NCBI RefSeq assembly: GCF_009740285.1
Contig: NZ_CP046566.1
Coordinates: 1,356,501-1,420,500, forward strand
From: Phnomibacter ginsenosidimutans
GTDB lineage: Bacteria; Bacteroidota; Bacteroidia; Chitinophagales; Chitinophagaceae
DNA: 64,000 nt
Direction: 5' to 3'
Shown one piece after another: positions 29,818 through 39,926 of this stretch. The notes beneath the pieces are model-generated. The model made no database searches and was not told where the DNA came from. It was given only the letters and a program-made list of their open reading frames with translations. Made by a program: the position numbers and the translations under genes. Positions within the stretch are counted from its first letter, which is position 1. Each line of letters begins with the position of its first letter.

Positions 29818-31345
29818 ATGAAACTTGTACAAATGATGACTGCAGTAGCCTTGGTAGCGGCCACGCTTACCGGTTGCGATAAAGATTTCCGCAGCATCAA
29901 CACCGATACCAACGTGCCTACACAAGTAACGCCCGATTTATTGTTGAGTGGCGTTATCCGCAACATGATGAACCAGCAGGTAAGCGATGCATGGGGCATT
30001 GGCAACATTGTGGTGCAATACCATGCTAAAATTCAGTTTGTAAACGAAGACCGCTATCTCTGGAACGAACAAAACGGTGTATGGAACAGTGTGTATGGTA
30101 ATTACCGCAACCTGCAAAACATTTTGACACAAGTAAGTGGCGATAATAAAAATGCCTACCACGGTGTTGCACTGATTTTGAAATCGTGGATGTTCAGCCT
30201 GATAGCCGACGCCTATGGCGATGCTCCTTACAGCGAAGCCGGCAAAGCGAAAATTGAAGGTTTATATCAACCAAAGTATGATAAGCAGGAAGACATTTAC
30301 ACCGGTATTTTGGCCGACCTGAAAAAGGCCAACGAAATACTGGCTGCCAGCACCAATACCATCTCTGGCGATTTGCTGTATGGTGGTGGCGCTTGCTGCC
30401 AATTTAAAATGGCGCAAACTCGCCAACTCACTGCGGTTGCGTTTGCTGATGCGGTTGTCGAAAAAGAAAAACGTGAATGCAGATATGCAGGCCATTCTCA
30501 ACGATGCCAACACGTATCCTGTATTTATGAGCAATGCCGATAATGCAGAAATGAAATACCTCGCCGCAGCACCCAACCAATGGCCGCTGTATGGTACCCG
30601 TGTAGGTAGCTTTGATGAGTTTCGGGTAAGTAAAACCTTGTCCGATCGTTTGTCTTCAATAGGTGATCCACGTTTGGCGGTGTTTGGTCGTCCTTCACAA
30701 AAATCAGTAGCAGCTGGTACGCCGGTGATTGAAGGCATTCCCAATGGTTTGGGCGATGTACAAGCATTGAACTACAATGGCGGACCGCAAGGAGTATCTC
30801 GTGTAGGTTACACATTTGCTTGTCTGGTGTGCAACGATAACGGACAGGCAGTGCCCGATCCAGCAGCGGCCCGTGCCGTACTCATGAGCTATGCCGAGTT
30901 GCAATTCATTTTGGCAGAAGCCAGAGAGAAAGGCATGATTACAAATGGGGATGCAGCTACTTTTTATCGCAATGGCATCGAAGCCAACATGGCCTATTGG
31001 AAAGCGTTGGTGCCTGTGCAGTACAATATCAACCTCGATGTACCTGCCAGCTACTACACACAAGCTGCAGTAGCTTACTCCGGCACCAGTGCTGAAAAAC
31101 TCGATAAAATTTATTTGCAAAAATGGGTGGCCTTGTACTTCACCGGTTTGGAAGGCTGGCACGATTGGAAGCGTACCGGCAAACCAGAAATTGTACCCGG
31201 CGCCAACAACTTGAACAACAACAAAGTGCCTGTGCGTTTCATTTATCCGCAAAGTGAGCAATCACTCAATGGCACTTTCCGTGCCGAAGCGGTAACTCGT
31301 CAGGGTGCTGATGATATCAATACCCGCACCTGGATTGCCCAATAA
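29818..31345 (+). CDS. SusD/RagB-family lipoprotein (one frameshift)
   Basis: Outer-membrane surface lipoprotein that forms the lid on the SusC barrel. About 508 residues once repaired. The start at 29818 gives a proper lipoprotein signal (MMTAVALVAATLTGC). Typical elements are LLLSGVIRNMMNQQ, LKSWMFSLIADAYGDAPYSEA, KWRKLANSLRLRLLMRLS, YAELQFILAEA and WVALYFTGLEGWHDWKRTG, the last being diagnostic. The frame breaks near 30383-30393 in a GGTGGTGG run; deleting one G joins GDLLYGG to ALAANLKWRK. It lies 66 bases after susC, so the two are probably co-transcribed. A strong terminator follows. Confidence 0.92.
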
Positions 31346-31362
31346 TTATCACACAAGTTTTG

Positions 31363-31397
31363 CAGCCTGCGTCGCTTTTGATGCAGGCTGTTTTTTT
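31363..31397 (+). terminator. Terminator after the susCD pair
   Basis: CAGCCTGC pairs with GCAGGCTG around a 12-base loop, followed by seven T. It implies that the phosphoesterase genes have their own promoter or depend on readthrough. TAAATTTC at 31403-31410 is a weak candidate -7 box. Confidence 0.8.
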
Positions 31398-31414
31398 CTT
31401 TCCTAAATTTCGCC

Positions 31415-34117
31415 ATGTTTAGAATTCTTGCCTCCGTTGTATTGCTTGCTGTGTGTTCGCAGGCAATGGCACAATCCAATCCATTTATCTTATCGGTGCC
31501 CGGTGTAAACCAATATGCCAAAATTGATACTGCCGGTGTTTCTGTGTTGCCCAGTGGTCGTTATGTAACGCCCGTGGGACAAACCATTCGCATCACACAT
31601 GATCCGTTTGGCATGGCTGTTTCACCCGATGGCAAAACGGTCATCACATTGCACAACGGCGTGTTCAGCATTATTGATGTTGCTTCGATGCAAGCCACCC
31701 GTGTACCCGATTATGCTGGTAAGATTCCATCGCCGTTGAGCAATGGTTCTTTTTTGGGAGTAGCATTTCATCCCACGCAAAGCCTTGTGTATTTAAGCGG
31801 TGGCGACAACGGCGCAGTCATTGTGTACGATTACAAACGCCTGCAAAAAGTGGATTCTATTTCGCTGAACGGCGTGTTTGCAGGACAAACATTTGACGAC
31901 AGCTTCACCAGCGATTTAATTTTTAATACTGCCAACAACGAACTGCTGGTGTTGGACCGCGGCAATTTTCGGTTGGTAAGAATCAACCTGGCCAACAAGA
32001 AAATTACTGCCTCTATCGAAACTGGTCGTCAGCCTTTTGGTCTGGCCATTTCGCCCGATAAAAAAACGGTGCTGGTGGCCAACGTGGGCATGTACAGTTA
32101 TCCGTTGGTAAAAGGTGCTACGCCCGACAATGCCAACGAAAAAATGATTGACTACCATCCATATGGACACAACACCAAATCTTCAAAAGAAGGAACAGAA
32201 ATTGATGGCAAAGAAATTCCCGGCGTAGGCGATCCTAATGCGCCGGAGGCCATGAGTGTGTACAGCATCAATCTGGCTACTAATAAAGTAACGCATCGCT
32301 TAAAGACCGGTCACCTGATTGGTGAGTTGGTGGAAGATGCGGAAGTGATTGGCGGTGCCAGTCCCAACTCTATTGTTATGGGCAAGCAATACGCTTATGT
32401 AACCAATGCTACCAACGACAATATTTCCGTGATTGATTACCGCAAGGGAAAAATCGTTGACCATATCGATATCAAAGTAGATCCGCTGCTCGATAAATAC
32501 CGCGGCTTGTTGCCCTTCGGTATTACCATGAGTGCCGATGAAAAAACATTGTATGTAGCACTGTTGGGTTTTAATGCTGTTGCGGTGATAGACATTGCCA
32601 GCAAAACCACCAAGGGCTTGCTGCCCACTGGCTGGGGACCGGCAAGAGTGCTGCTAAGCAAAGAGCAGCAATACCTGTACGTGATTTCTTGCCGTGGGTA
32701 TGGTGCGGGGCCGAACGGTGGTAAAAACTTTGTAGCACCACCACAGGGTACTTACGTGGGTGATATTCAGCTGGCTACTTTTCAAAAAATAGCCATGCCC
32801 GATGCAGCGCAATTGAAGGCTTACACTACAAAAGCCATTCAGAATACCTATCAGAAAATTCCGGTGAATCAAGTGGCGAATACACCACTGCCTGCATTGC
32901 CGGGTTTGGGTAGTACGCCCATCAGGCATATTGTTTTCATCAGCAAAGAAAACCGTACCTATGATGAAGTGTTTGGCCAAATGAACAGGGCAAAAGGCGA
33001 TGCTACACTGGCCCGTTTTGGAACAGGTGTCAACATCTTTACCAAAACAGATTCGTTGTACAATGTAGATGTAATGCCCAATCACAAACGCATTGGCAGC
33101 CAGTTTGCTTTCAGCGATAATTTTTATTGCGATAGTGATGCCTCTATTCACGGGCATCACTGGATGGTGGGTGTTATTCCCAATGAATGGGTAGAAGCCA
33201 ACTCAAGTGTGAGCAAAACGGCAAAGCTGTTTTCGAATGCACCGGGCCGTCGTTTTCCTGGTAGTACCGGAAGTATTGACCCCGAAGATTATGCTGAAAT
33301 TGGTGGCTTGTGGGAAGCACTGGAACGCAAAGGCATTTCGTTTTACAACTTTGGTCAGGCCAATGAAACAGCCCATGTACGGGAAGAGTGGAACGATACT
33401 GCTACCGGTGCTGCACACTTGGTAATGGTGCCCATGCAAAACGCCTTGTGGACAAGAACCTCACACAACTTTGCCGGCTACAATACCAACATTCCCGATC
33501 AGTTTCGGATGAAACAATTTGAAGAGGAGTTCACCAAAAAATGGTTGAACGGAAAAGACAGTTTGCCCCAATTGCTGACCGTGATGTTGCCCAACGATCA
33601 TGGTGCCAGACCAAGACCAGAAGACGGTTATCCGTTTACGCATTCCTACATGGCCGACAACGATTTGGCTCTGGGCAGAATGTTGCATTTTTTGAGCAGA
33701 ACACCGTACTGGAAAAACATGCTGGTGATTGTAACGGAAGATGATCCGCAGGGAGGTGTAGACCATGTGGATGGTCACCGCAGTATCCTCATGATGGCGG
33801 GTCCTTATGTCAAGAAAAACCATGTGTCGCATACGCATGCCAACTTCGGTACCATCCTCAAAACCATGTACAATATTTTGGGTGTGCCGTATGTAAATCA
33901 GTATGATGTTACGGCCAGTTTGCTCAGCGACTTCTTTACCAACACACCCGATTTTTCAGCCTATGATTTGGTATTGCCTGATAAGCGGGTATTCAATTGG
34001 GACAAGGCCATGGAGAAATACAAGCAGCCCATCGACTGGCGTAAAATTCAGCAAGGACCAAAGATGGATGATGCCGGTGAACAACGGGTGGAGCATTATA
34101 AAACAGGTGGTCAATAA
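31415..34117 (+). CDS. YncE-type beta-propeller / phosphoesterase fusion 1
   Basis: A 900-residue exported protein (signal peptide ILASVVLLAVCSQAMAQ). Residues ~40-460 carry YVTN/YncE beta-propeller repeats (FGMAVSPDGKTVITLHNG; PFGLAISPDKKTVLVANVG; LPFGITMSADEKTLYVALLG). Residues ~505-860 are an alkaline-phosphatase-superfamily phosphoesterase: HIVFISKENRTYDEVFG, FSDNFYCDSDASIHGHHW, LLTVMLPNDHG, and the metal-ligand region VIVTEDDPQGGVDHVDGHRS. It probably acts in the periplasm or at the surface to release phosphate from an organic ester. Thirty bases separate it from a second, related fusion protein. Confidence 0.88.
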   Translation: MFRILASVVLLAVCSQAMAQSNPFILSVPGVNQYAKIDTAGVSVLPSGRYVTPVGQTIRITHDPFGMAVSPDGKTVITLHNGVFSIIDVASMQATRVPDYAGKIPSPLSNGSFLGVAFHPTQSLVYLSGGDNGAVIVYDYKRLQKVDSISLNGVFAGQTFDDSFTSDLIFNTANNELLVLDRGNFRLVRINLANKKITASIETGRQPFGLAISPDKKTVLVANVGMYSYPLVKGATPDNANEKMIDYHPYGHNTKSSKEGTEIDGKEIPGVGDPNAPEAMSVYSINLATNKVTHRLKTGHLIGELVEDAEVIGGASPNSIVMGKQYAYVTNATNDNISVIDYRKGKIVDHIDIKVDPLLDKYRGLLPFGITMSADEKTLYVALLGFNAVAVIDIASKTTKGLLPTGWGPARVLLSKEQQYLYVISCRGYGAGPNGGKNFVAPPQGTYVGDIQLATFQKIAMPDAAQLKAYTTKAIQNTYQKIPVNQVANTPLPALPGLGSTPIRHIVFISKENRTYDEVFGQMNRAKGDATLARFGTGVNIFTKTDSLYNVDVMPNHKRIGSQFAFSDNFYCDSDASIHGHHWMVGVIPNEWVEANSSVSKTAKLFSNAPGRRFPGSTGSIDPEDYAEIGGLWEALERKGISFYNFGQANETAHVREEWNDTATGAAHLVMVPMQNALWTRTSHNFAGYNTNIPDQFRMKQFEEEFTKKWLNGKDSLPQLLTVMLPNDHGARPRPEDGYPFTHSYMADNDLALGRMLHFLSRTPYWKNMLVIVTEDDPQGGVDHVDGHRSILMMAGPYVKKNHVSHTHANFGTILKTMYNILGVPYVNQYDVTASLLSDFFTNTPDFSAYDLVLPDKRVFNWDKAMEKYKQPIDWRKIQQGPKMDDAGEQRVEHYKTGGQ

Positions 34118-34146
34118 TTTTTCGGGAAACATACAATTGCTGTGAT

Positions 34147-36630
34147 ATGAAACATTTACTCTTTGCTGCATTGCTGTTGGGCATACTGCCGGGTACTACC
34201 GGAGTAGCACAGGCACAAACAAAAAAAGTAACCTTACCCAACGGCTGGTCGTTGACACCTGCGGGCAAGCAACTGCCACTCGGCGATTTGCCGTTGAACG
34301 TGGTGGTTTCGCCCGACAAGAAATTGCTGGCCGTTACCAACAACGGACAAAGTGTGCAATCCATTCAGCTTATTGATGCGGTGAATGATAAAGTGCTGCA
34401 CAGCGTAGAAATTCCAAAGAGTTGGTATGGTTTACACTTTAGTGCCGATGGTAAAAAGTTGTATGCATCGGGTGGTAACGATAACCGCATTGTGCAGTAC
34501 AATATTGTAAATAAGCAATTGCAGTTGACTGATAGTTTTTTGCTGGGTAAAAAATGGCCCAACAAAATATCACCTGCTGGTTTCGATCTGGATGAAGCCA
34601 AAAACCTGATGTACGTGGTGACCAAAGAAAACGATGCCTTGTACATTGTTGATTTGGCCACCAAGAAAATGGAACAGTTTCCATTGGGTGCCAAAGCGTA
34701 CACCTGTTTGCTGAGTCCCGATAGAAAGAAACTCTACATTTCGTTGTGGGGTGCCGATCGGTTGTTGATTTGGGATACCCAAACCAAAACAGAAATCAGT
34801 CGAGTTGCTGTAGGTGATAACCCCAATGAATTGTTGCTCACAAAAGATGGTCATTACTTGTATGTGGCCAATGCCAATGACAACAGTGTGGCTGTAATTA
34901 AAACAGCAACGACTGCTATTGTAGAAGTGTTGAACACCGCTCTGTATCCCAATGCGCCCAATGGTTCTACCACCAATGGTATGGCATTGAATGAAACAGA
35001 AACTACGTTGTATGTGGCCAACGCCGACAACAACTGCATGGCCGTATTTGATGTGGAAGAAAAAGGCGAGAGCCGCAGCAAAGGTTTTATTCCTACAGGT
35101 TGGTATCCTACCAGTGTGAAAGTTGTAGGGAGGAAAATCTTCGTCAGCAATGGCAAGGGCGTTACATCACTCGCTAATCCTTACGGGCCCAATCCGGCAG
35201 TGCGTAAGCAGGCCGTTACCTATCAGGCAGGCGATGCCAAAAAGCCACAGGAAGTGCAATACATTGGCGGCTTGTTTAAAGGTACCCTCAGCATTATTCC
35301 TGAGCCCGATGCACAACAACTGAAAGTGCTGGCCAAACAAGTGTACGACAACACACCTTATACCAAACTGAAAGAATTGATGGCAGCCGGTGAACCTGGC
35401 AATCCTATACCCATGAAGGTGGGCGATGCATCACCCATTAAGCATGTGTTTTACATCATCAAAGAAAACAGAACCTACGACCAGGTGCTGGGAGATTTAC
35501 CACAAGGCAATGGTGACACTTCGCTGGTATTGTTTGGCAGAAAAATTACCCCTAACCAACATGCGTTGGCTGAGCAGTTTGTGTTGCTCGATAACTTTTA
35601 TGTAGATGCTGAAGTAAGTGCCGATGGCCACAACTGGAGCACGGCTGCGTATGCCAATGATTACACCGAAAAAAACTGGCCCACCAGCTACGGTGGCCGT
35701 GGTGGTACCTATGATTTTGAAGGACAGAAAAACATTGCGCATCCACGTGGTGGTTTCATTTGGGATCATTGCTTGCGGGCAGGCATCAGTTACCGCACCT
35801 ATGGCGAGTTTGCCGATGATGGTCAGCCAAACATTCCAGCGTTGGTGGGCAGGGTGTGTGCCAACTTCACCAGCTGGGACGAAAGTGTGAGAGATACAAC
35901 GAGATTTTATCAGTGGCGCCACGATTTCGATTCATTAGTAGCGGCCAATGCGCTGCCACAGTTGAATACGCTGCGTTTCATCAATGATCACACAGAAGGA
36001 TTACGTGTAGGAAGACCAACCCCTTTTGCCCACGTGGCCGATAATGATTATGCAGTTGGTTTATTCATTGAGTATTTAAGTAAAAGCCCGGTATGGGAAA
36101 AATCGGTGGTGTTCATATTGGAAGACGATGCACAAAATGGCCCAGACCACGTGGATGCGCACCGCTCCACGGCTTATGTGGTGGGCCCTCACGTAAAACG
36201 GAGTTATGTAGATCATACCATGTATTCTACCTCTTCTATGTTGCGCACCATCGAGCTTATTTTGGGGCTGCCACCCATGAGCCAGTACGATGCTGCTGCC
36301 ATGCCCATGTGGCGTTGTTTTACACCACAAGCCAATACAACAGCATTCACCGCCATTGCACCCAATGTTGATTTGAATGAGAAGAATGAGAAAGTAAATG
36401 CATTGTCCAAACTGAGTGAAACATTTGATTTTTCGAAAGAAGACATGGCGCCGGATGTGGCCTTCAGCGAAGTGATTTGGAAAGCGGTGAAAGGTGAACA
36501 TAGTGTGATGCCAGCACCCCGCCGCAGTGCATTTGTATGGAGCGATGAAGAGGAAGAAGAAAAGGAGAAAGAAGAAGCCAATGTGAAGCAACCGTTGCCT
36601 GCAAAGGCTTCAGGTAAAACCAAACGATAA
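34147..36630 (+). CDS. YncE-type beta-propeller / phosphoesterase fusion 2
   Basis: An 827-residue paralogue of the preceding protein, also with a signal peptide (HLLFAALLLGILPGTTGVAQAQ). The propeller region has LGDLPLNVVVSPDKKLLAVTNNG and YGLHFSADGKKLYASGG repeats. The phosphoesterase domain has HVFYIIKENRTYDQVLG, LDNFYVDAEVSADGHNW, FINDHTEG and VFILEDDAQNGPDHVDAHRS. The C-terminus ends in an acidic then basic tail (from SDEEEEEKEKEE). Two different fusion enzymes in tandem suggest distinct substrates or a two-step release. The next gene starts only four bases after the stop. Confidence 0.88.
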   Translation: MKHLLFAALLLGILPGTTGVAQAQTKKVTLPNGWSLTPAGKQLPLGDLPLNVVVSPDKKLLAVTNNGQSVQSIQLIDAVNDKVLHSVEIPKSWYGLHFSADGKKLYASGGNDNRIVQYNIVNKQLQLTDSFLLGKKWPNKISPAGFDLDEAKNLMYVVTKENDALYIVDLATKKMEQFPLGAKAYTCLLSPDRKKLYISLWGADRLLIWDTQTKTEISRVAVGDNPNELLLTKDGHYLYVANANDNSVAVIKTATTAIVEVLNTALYPNAPNGSTTNGMALNETETTLYVANADNNCMAVFDVEEKGESRSKGFIPTGWYPTSVKVVGRKIFVSNGKGVTSLANPYGPNPAVRKQAVTYQAGDAKKPQEVQYIGGLFKGTLSIIPEPDAQQLKVLAKQVYDNTPYTKLKELMAAGEPGNPIPMKVGDASPIKHVFYIIKENRTYDQVLGDLPQGNGDTSLVLFGRKITPNQHALAEQFVLLDNFYVDAEVSADGHNWSTAAYANDYTEKNWPTSYGGRGGTYDFEGQKNIAHPRGGFIWDHCLRAGISYRTYGEFADDGQPNIPALVGRVCANFTSWDESVRDTTRFYQWRHDFDSLVAANALPQLNTLRFINDHTEGLRVGRPTPFAHVADNDYAVGLFIEYLSKSPVWEKSVVFILEDDAQNGPDHVDAHRSTAYVVGPHVKRSYVDHTMYSTSSMLRTIELILGLPPMSQYDAAAMPMWRCFTPQANTTAFTAIAPNVDLNEKNEKVNALSKLSETFDFSKEDMAPDVAFSEVIWKAVKGEHSVMPAPRRSAFVWSDEEEEEKEKEEANVKQPLPAKASGKTKR

Positions 36631-36633
36631 TTC

Positions 36634-38682
36634 ATGCAGCGAACAGGATTAATGATCATAGCAGCATTGGCTGCGCAAACGAGTATTGCACAACAGACCG
36701 TTGATGCAAAAGATTCCACATACACCACACTACAGCAGGTAGTGGTAAGTGCTACACACAAAGCCCGTGAACGCAGCCAAACGCCCTACAGCATTGAAGT
36801 GCTGCAACAACCAGCACAACAAATGCAGCAGGCCCGCACCACTCCCGAAGCATTGGCCTACGTACCAGGTGTATTTGTGCAAAAAACCAATCATGGTGGC
36901 GGCTCACCTTTTCTACGCGGCCTTACGGGCAATCAAACACTCATCATGATTGATGGCATTCGTTTCAACAATGCTACGTTTCGATTTGGCCCCAATCAAT
37001 ATCCCAATCTGATTGATGCATTTAGCATTGATAGGATTGAAGTGCTGAAGGGAAGCGGCAGTGTGCAGTACGGTAGTGATGCCATGGGTGGCGTAATTCA
37101 TGTGTTGACAAAGAAACAAGACTACACTGCAAAACCAACTTGGCATGCCAATGCCACCGGGCGTATTACCACGCAAGACATGGAATATACAGGCCGTGCT
37201 TCCGCAGCTTATAGCAGTAATCATTTTATGATGCAAGCCGGCTATACGTTTCGGCAGTTTGGCGATTTGGTAGGGGGCGATACAACGGGAGTGCAACGTC
37301 CTTCGGGTTATGACGAAAGAGATTGGGATGTGAAAATGGCAATGCAGCTCTCTGATAAAACGGAATTGATTGTGTCGAGTCAGCAGGTAGTGCAGCGTAA
37401 TGTGCCTTTGTACCATCGGGTGAAGCTGGAAAATTTTGCTTACTACCGTTTTTCACCACAGGTGATGCAGGTATCGTATGCGAGGCTCAACTGGAAGCCG
37501 GGTATGCGTTTGGTAAATGAAGCCAGTTTTACTGCTTTGTATAAATACAGCAAAGAAGGCCGCCAATACAACCGCAATGGCAATGCCAATTTTTATGATG
37601 AACTGGACAAAGTGAATAGTGTAGGTGCTACGGCTGAAGTGTACAGCAGTTTCAACCAGTGGTGGACAGCCAACAGTGGTATAGAATGGTACAGCGATAA
37701 AGTTCGCAGCAGTAGAATACGCACTAATGGTAGCAGCGTTTTTAACGAACGGGGCTTATATCCGGATGCTGCTGTGCAGGATAATTTTTCTGCCTACAGC
37801 CTGCATCATTTTCGTTGGCGAAAGTGGGTGGCAGAAGCCGGACTTCGCTACAATCATTTCATCAATAGTTTACCCGGTGCTATTACACAATTGCCCGGTC
37901 AGCCAAAAGAAAATGCGGTGAAGTTGACGCCGGCTTCGTTGGTGGGTAATGCTTCCTTGTTGTACAATATCAACCCGAAGCATATAGTGTATGCATCTTT
38001 CAGCAATGGTTATCGTGCACCGGGTTTGGATGATATGGGCACATTGGGCTTAGTAGATTTTCGATACGAAGTACCCGCTTACGATTTGAAGCCCGAGAAA
38101 AACAGCAACATAGAATTCGGATATCGCTTTGCTGGCAGGCGTTTGCAGGCATCGGCTACTTTCTTTTACATGCACATCAACGATCTTATCAGCAGGGTAC
38201 GCAGGGGAACAGATTCCATACAAGGATATCCTGTGTATATCAAAACCAACGATCAGCAGGCATTTGTTCGTGGCTTTGAAATCAGTGCACAATATCAAAT
38301 TACCAAACAACTACGGGCACAGAGTTATGTAGCGTATCAGTACGGGCAAAACCTCACCCGCAGCGAACCCATGCGTCGCATTCCACCCATGAATGGCTTG
38401 AGCAGTCTGCTGTATCAGGCATCCAAATGGTACGTTGCAGTGGAGCACCAATGGGCGGCTGCACAACAACGATTGGCACAGGGTGATAAAGACGACAACC
38501 GCATTCCAAAGGGGGGCACACCCGCCTGGATGCTGTGGAATATGCATGCCGGATATCAAGCCTCATCATTCAGTGTGAAGCTGTCGCTGCACAATATCAG
38601 TAACGAAGATTACCGTACCCACGGCAGCGGCATCAACGGTATGGGCCGGGCACTGGTGGCAGGAGTGAGTTATCATTTGTAA
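36634..38682 (+). CDS. TonB-dependent outer-membrane receptor
   Basis: A 682-residue barrel receptor of the CirA/haem-vitamin type rather than SusC type: no carboxypeptidase-like N-terminal domain and about 400 residues shorter. A signal peptide ends near SIAQ, a TonB-box-like LQQVVVSATHKARE follows, and the plug contains PFLRGLTGNQTLIMIDGIRFN and RIEVLKGSGSVQYGSDAMGGVI. The C-terminus is an aromatic-ending strand (VAGVSYHL). Its start is almost in contact with the phosphoesterase stop, so they form an operon. It may import the phosphate-containing or metal-containing product, which is inference only. Confidence 0.92.
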   Translation: MQRTGLMIIAALAAQTSIAQQTVDAKDSTYTTLQQVVVSATHKARERSQTPYSIEVLQQPAQQMQQARTTPEALAYVPGVFVQKTNHGGGSPFLRGLTGNQTLIMIDGIRFNNATFRFGPNQYPNLIDAFSIDRIEVLKGSGSVQYGSDAMGGVIHVLTKKQDYTAKPTWHANATGRITTQDMEYTGRASAAYSSNHFMMQAGYTFRQFGDLVGGDTTGVQRPSGYDERDWDVKMAMQLSDKTELIVSSQQVVQRNVPLYHRVKLENFAYYRFSPQVMQVSYARLNWKPGMRLVNEASFTALYKYSKEGRQYNRNGNANFYDELDKVNSVGATAEVYSSFNQWWTANSGIEWYSDKVRSSRIRTNGSSVFNERGLYPDAAVQDNFSAYSLHHFRWRKWVAEAGLRYNHFINSLPGAITQLPGQPKENAVKLTPASLVGNASLLYNINPKHIVYASFSNGYRAPGLDDMGTLGLVDFRYEVPAYDLKPEKNSNIEFGYRFAGRRLQASATFFYMHINDLISRVRRGTDSIQGYPVYIKTNDQQAFVRGFEISAQYQITKQLRAQSYVAYQYGQNLTRSEPMRRIPPMNGLSSLLYQASKWYVAVEHQWAAAQQRLAQGDKDDNRIPKGGTPAWMLWNMHAGYQASSFSVKLSLHNISNEDYRTHGSGINGMGRALVAGVSYHL

Positions 38683-38721
38683 GGAAACTGTGGAAAAACT
38701 GTACTTAAAAAAACGGCTTCT

Positions 38722-38756
38722 GATAACATTCGCTTAACATTCGCCTGTTAGTTTTA
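38722..38756 (+). promoter_or_regulatory. Pho-box-like 11-bp repeat pair and -7 box upstream of 38761 gene
   Basis: GATAACATTCG (38722-38732) and CTTAACATTCG (38733-38743) are two 11-bp direct repeats with the same TAAC core as the susC array. TAGTTTTA at 38749-38756 resembles the -7 box. The gap between the last 11-mer and the -7 box is five bases, exactly as upstream of susC. The ATG follows at 38761, so the leader is very short. Confidence 0.55.
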
Positions 38757-38760
38757 GCCC

Positions 38761-39189
38761 ATGGCAAAGTACAACGTCTTCCATCTGAAAAGTCCGCTGT
38801 CGGACGAACCAATTGAAGTAAAGCTGAACATGGCCGATCAGTACGTACGCATTGCTTCGCCGTACCACGAACTCATTCAGCTGCGCCATCAGTTGTTCAA
38901 TCCGCACCTCATTACGGTGGCCAATTCTTACGGGTCACCTTTGTTTCAACTACATGCCCAGCACAAAAACAAGCAGCAGTGGACGGTGCAGCACAGCGGT
39001 GGTGAAAGCTTCAGCATTGGCTTTCAGCAAGGCCAGCAGGTAGAAGCGGTGCTGACCAATGAGCAATCACTGCATTTGCAGTTTAGTGTGCTCGAAGCCG
39101 TGCAGCCAACCCCTGCCGAAATGCAAATGATTGGCGCAGCATTAGCCGCCTGCCATTTACACCATCAGTTTGCTACTTCTGCTGCCTGA
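38761..39189 (+). CDS. Hypothetical small protein behind a Pho-box-like promoter
   Basis: A 142-residue cytosolic-looking protein with no signal peptide or membrane segment. It is rich in His and Gln (LIQLRHQLFNPH; PLFQLHAQHKNKQQW; CHLHHQF) and looks like a small beta-rich domain (QYVRIASPYHELI; ESFSIGFQQGQQVEAVLTNEQ). No family is recognised. The TAAC-type direct repeats upstream suggest co-regulation with the susC locus. Confidence 0.7.
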   Translation: MAKYNVFHLKSPLSDEPIEVKLNMADQYVRIASPYHELIQLRHQLFNPHLITVANSYGSPLFQLHAQHKNKQQWTVQHSGGESFSIGFQQGQQVEAVLTNEQSLHLQFSVLEAVQPTPAEMQMIGAALAACHLHHQFATSAA

Positions 39190-39223
39190 GTTTTTACCGC
39201 ATAGCTTCGTAGCTGCTTTCTGC

Positions 39224-39231
39224 TATTTTTG
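39224..39231 (+). promoter_or_regulatory. -7 box of ung
   Basis: TATTTTTG matches the consensus and ends seven bases before the ATG at 39238, implying a leaderless or near-leaderless message. Confidence 0.5.
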
Positions 39232-39237
39232 TTGCAC

Positions 39238-39915
39238 ATGGATGTACAAATAGCCGATAGCTGGAAACAACGCATGGAAGATGAGTTTGGCAAAACTTAC
39301 TTCCACAACATTGTGCTGCACCTCAAAACGGAGCGGGCAGCTGGTAAAACCATTTATCCGCCGGGTAGCCAAATTTTCAACGCCTTCGCTTTAACGCCTT
39401 TTGATAAAGTAAAAGTGGTCATCATTGGGCAAGACCCCTATCACGGGCCACGCCAGGCGATGGGCCTCTCGTTTAGTGTACCAAGGGGAGTAACAGCCCC
39501 GCCTTCGCTGGGCAATATTTTCAAAGAACTGCGTCAGGATATTGGGATGGACATTCCTGCACATGGCGATCTTACTACTTGGGCCAACCAAGGTGTATTG
39601 TTGCTCAATGCGGCATTGACGGTGCGGGCCAATGAGCCCAACAGCCATGCGCAAATTGGCTGGCATGAGTTTACCAATGCCATTATTCGCAAGCTGTCAG
39701 ACGAACGTACCGGATTGGTATTTATGCTTTGGGGAAAATTTGCGCAAGACAAGCAGGTGTTGATAGATGGCACCAAACATCAGGTGTTGAAGGCGGCGCA
39801 TCCCAGCCCGTTTAGTGCCGATAAAGGTTTCTTTGGTTGCAGGCATTTCAGCAAGGCCAATGAATACCTCATGAAACAAGGGCTGGACCCCATCGATTGG
39901 CAATTGCCGGAATAA
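39238..39915 (+). CDS. ung: Uracil-DNA glycosylase
   Basis: Removes uracil from DNA as the first step of base-excision repair. 225 residues from the ATG at 39238; the preceding in-frame TTG TTG CAC lies inside the promoter region. The water-activating motif is VIIGQDPYHGPRQAMGLSFSVP. The uracil-binding region (LLLNAALTVRANEPNSH) and the C-terminal DNA loop HPSPFSADKGFFGCRHFS are both complete. A plsC-like gene begins 11 bases after the stop and may be co-transcribed. Confidence 0.96.
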   Translation: MDVQIADSWKQRMEDEFGKTYFHNIVLHLKTERAAGKTIYPPGSQIFNAFALTPFDKVKVVIIGQDPYHGPRQAMGLSFSVPRGVTAPPSLGNIFKELRQDIGMDIPAHGDLTTWANQGVLLLNAALTVRANEPNSHAQIGWHEFTNAIIRKLSDERTGLVFMLWGKFAQDKQVLIDGTKHQVLKAAHPSPFSADKGFFGCRHFSKANEYLMKQGLDPIDWQLPE

Positions 39916-39926
39916 TATTGTGTAGT

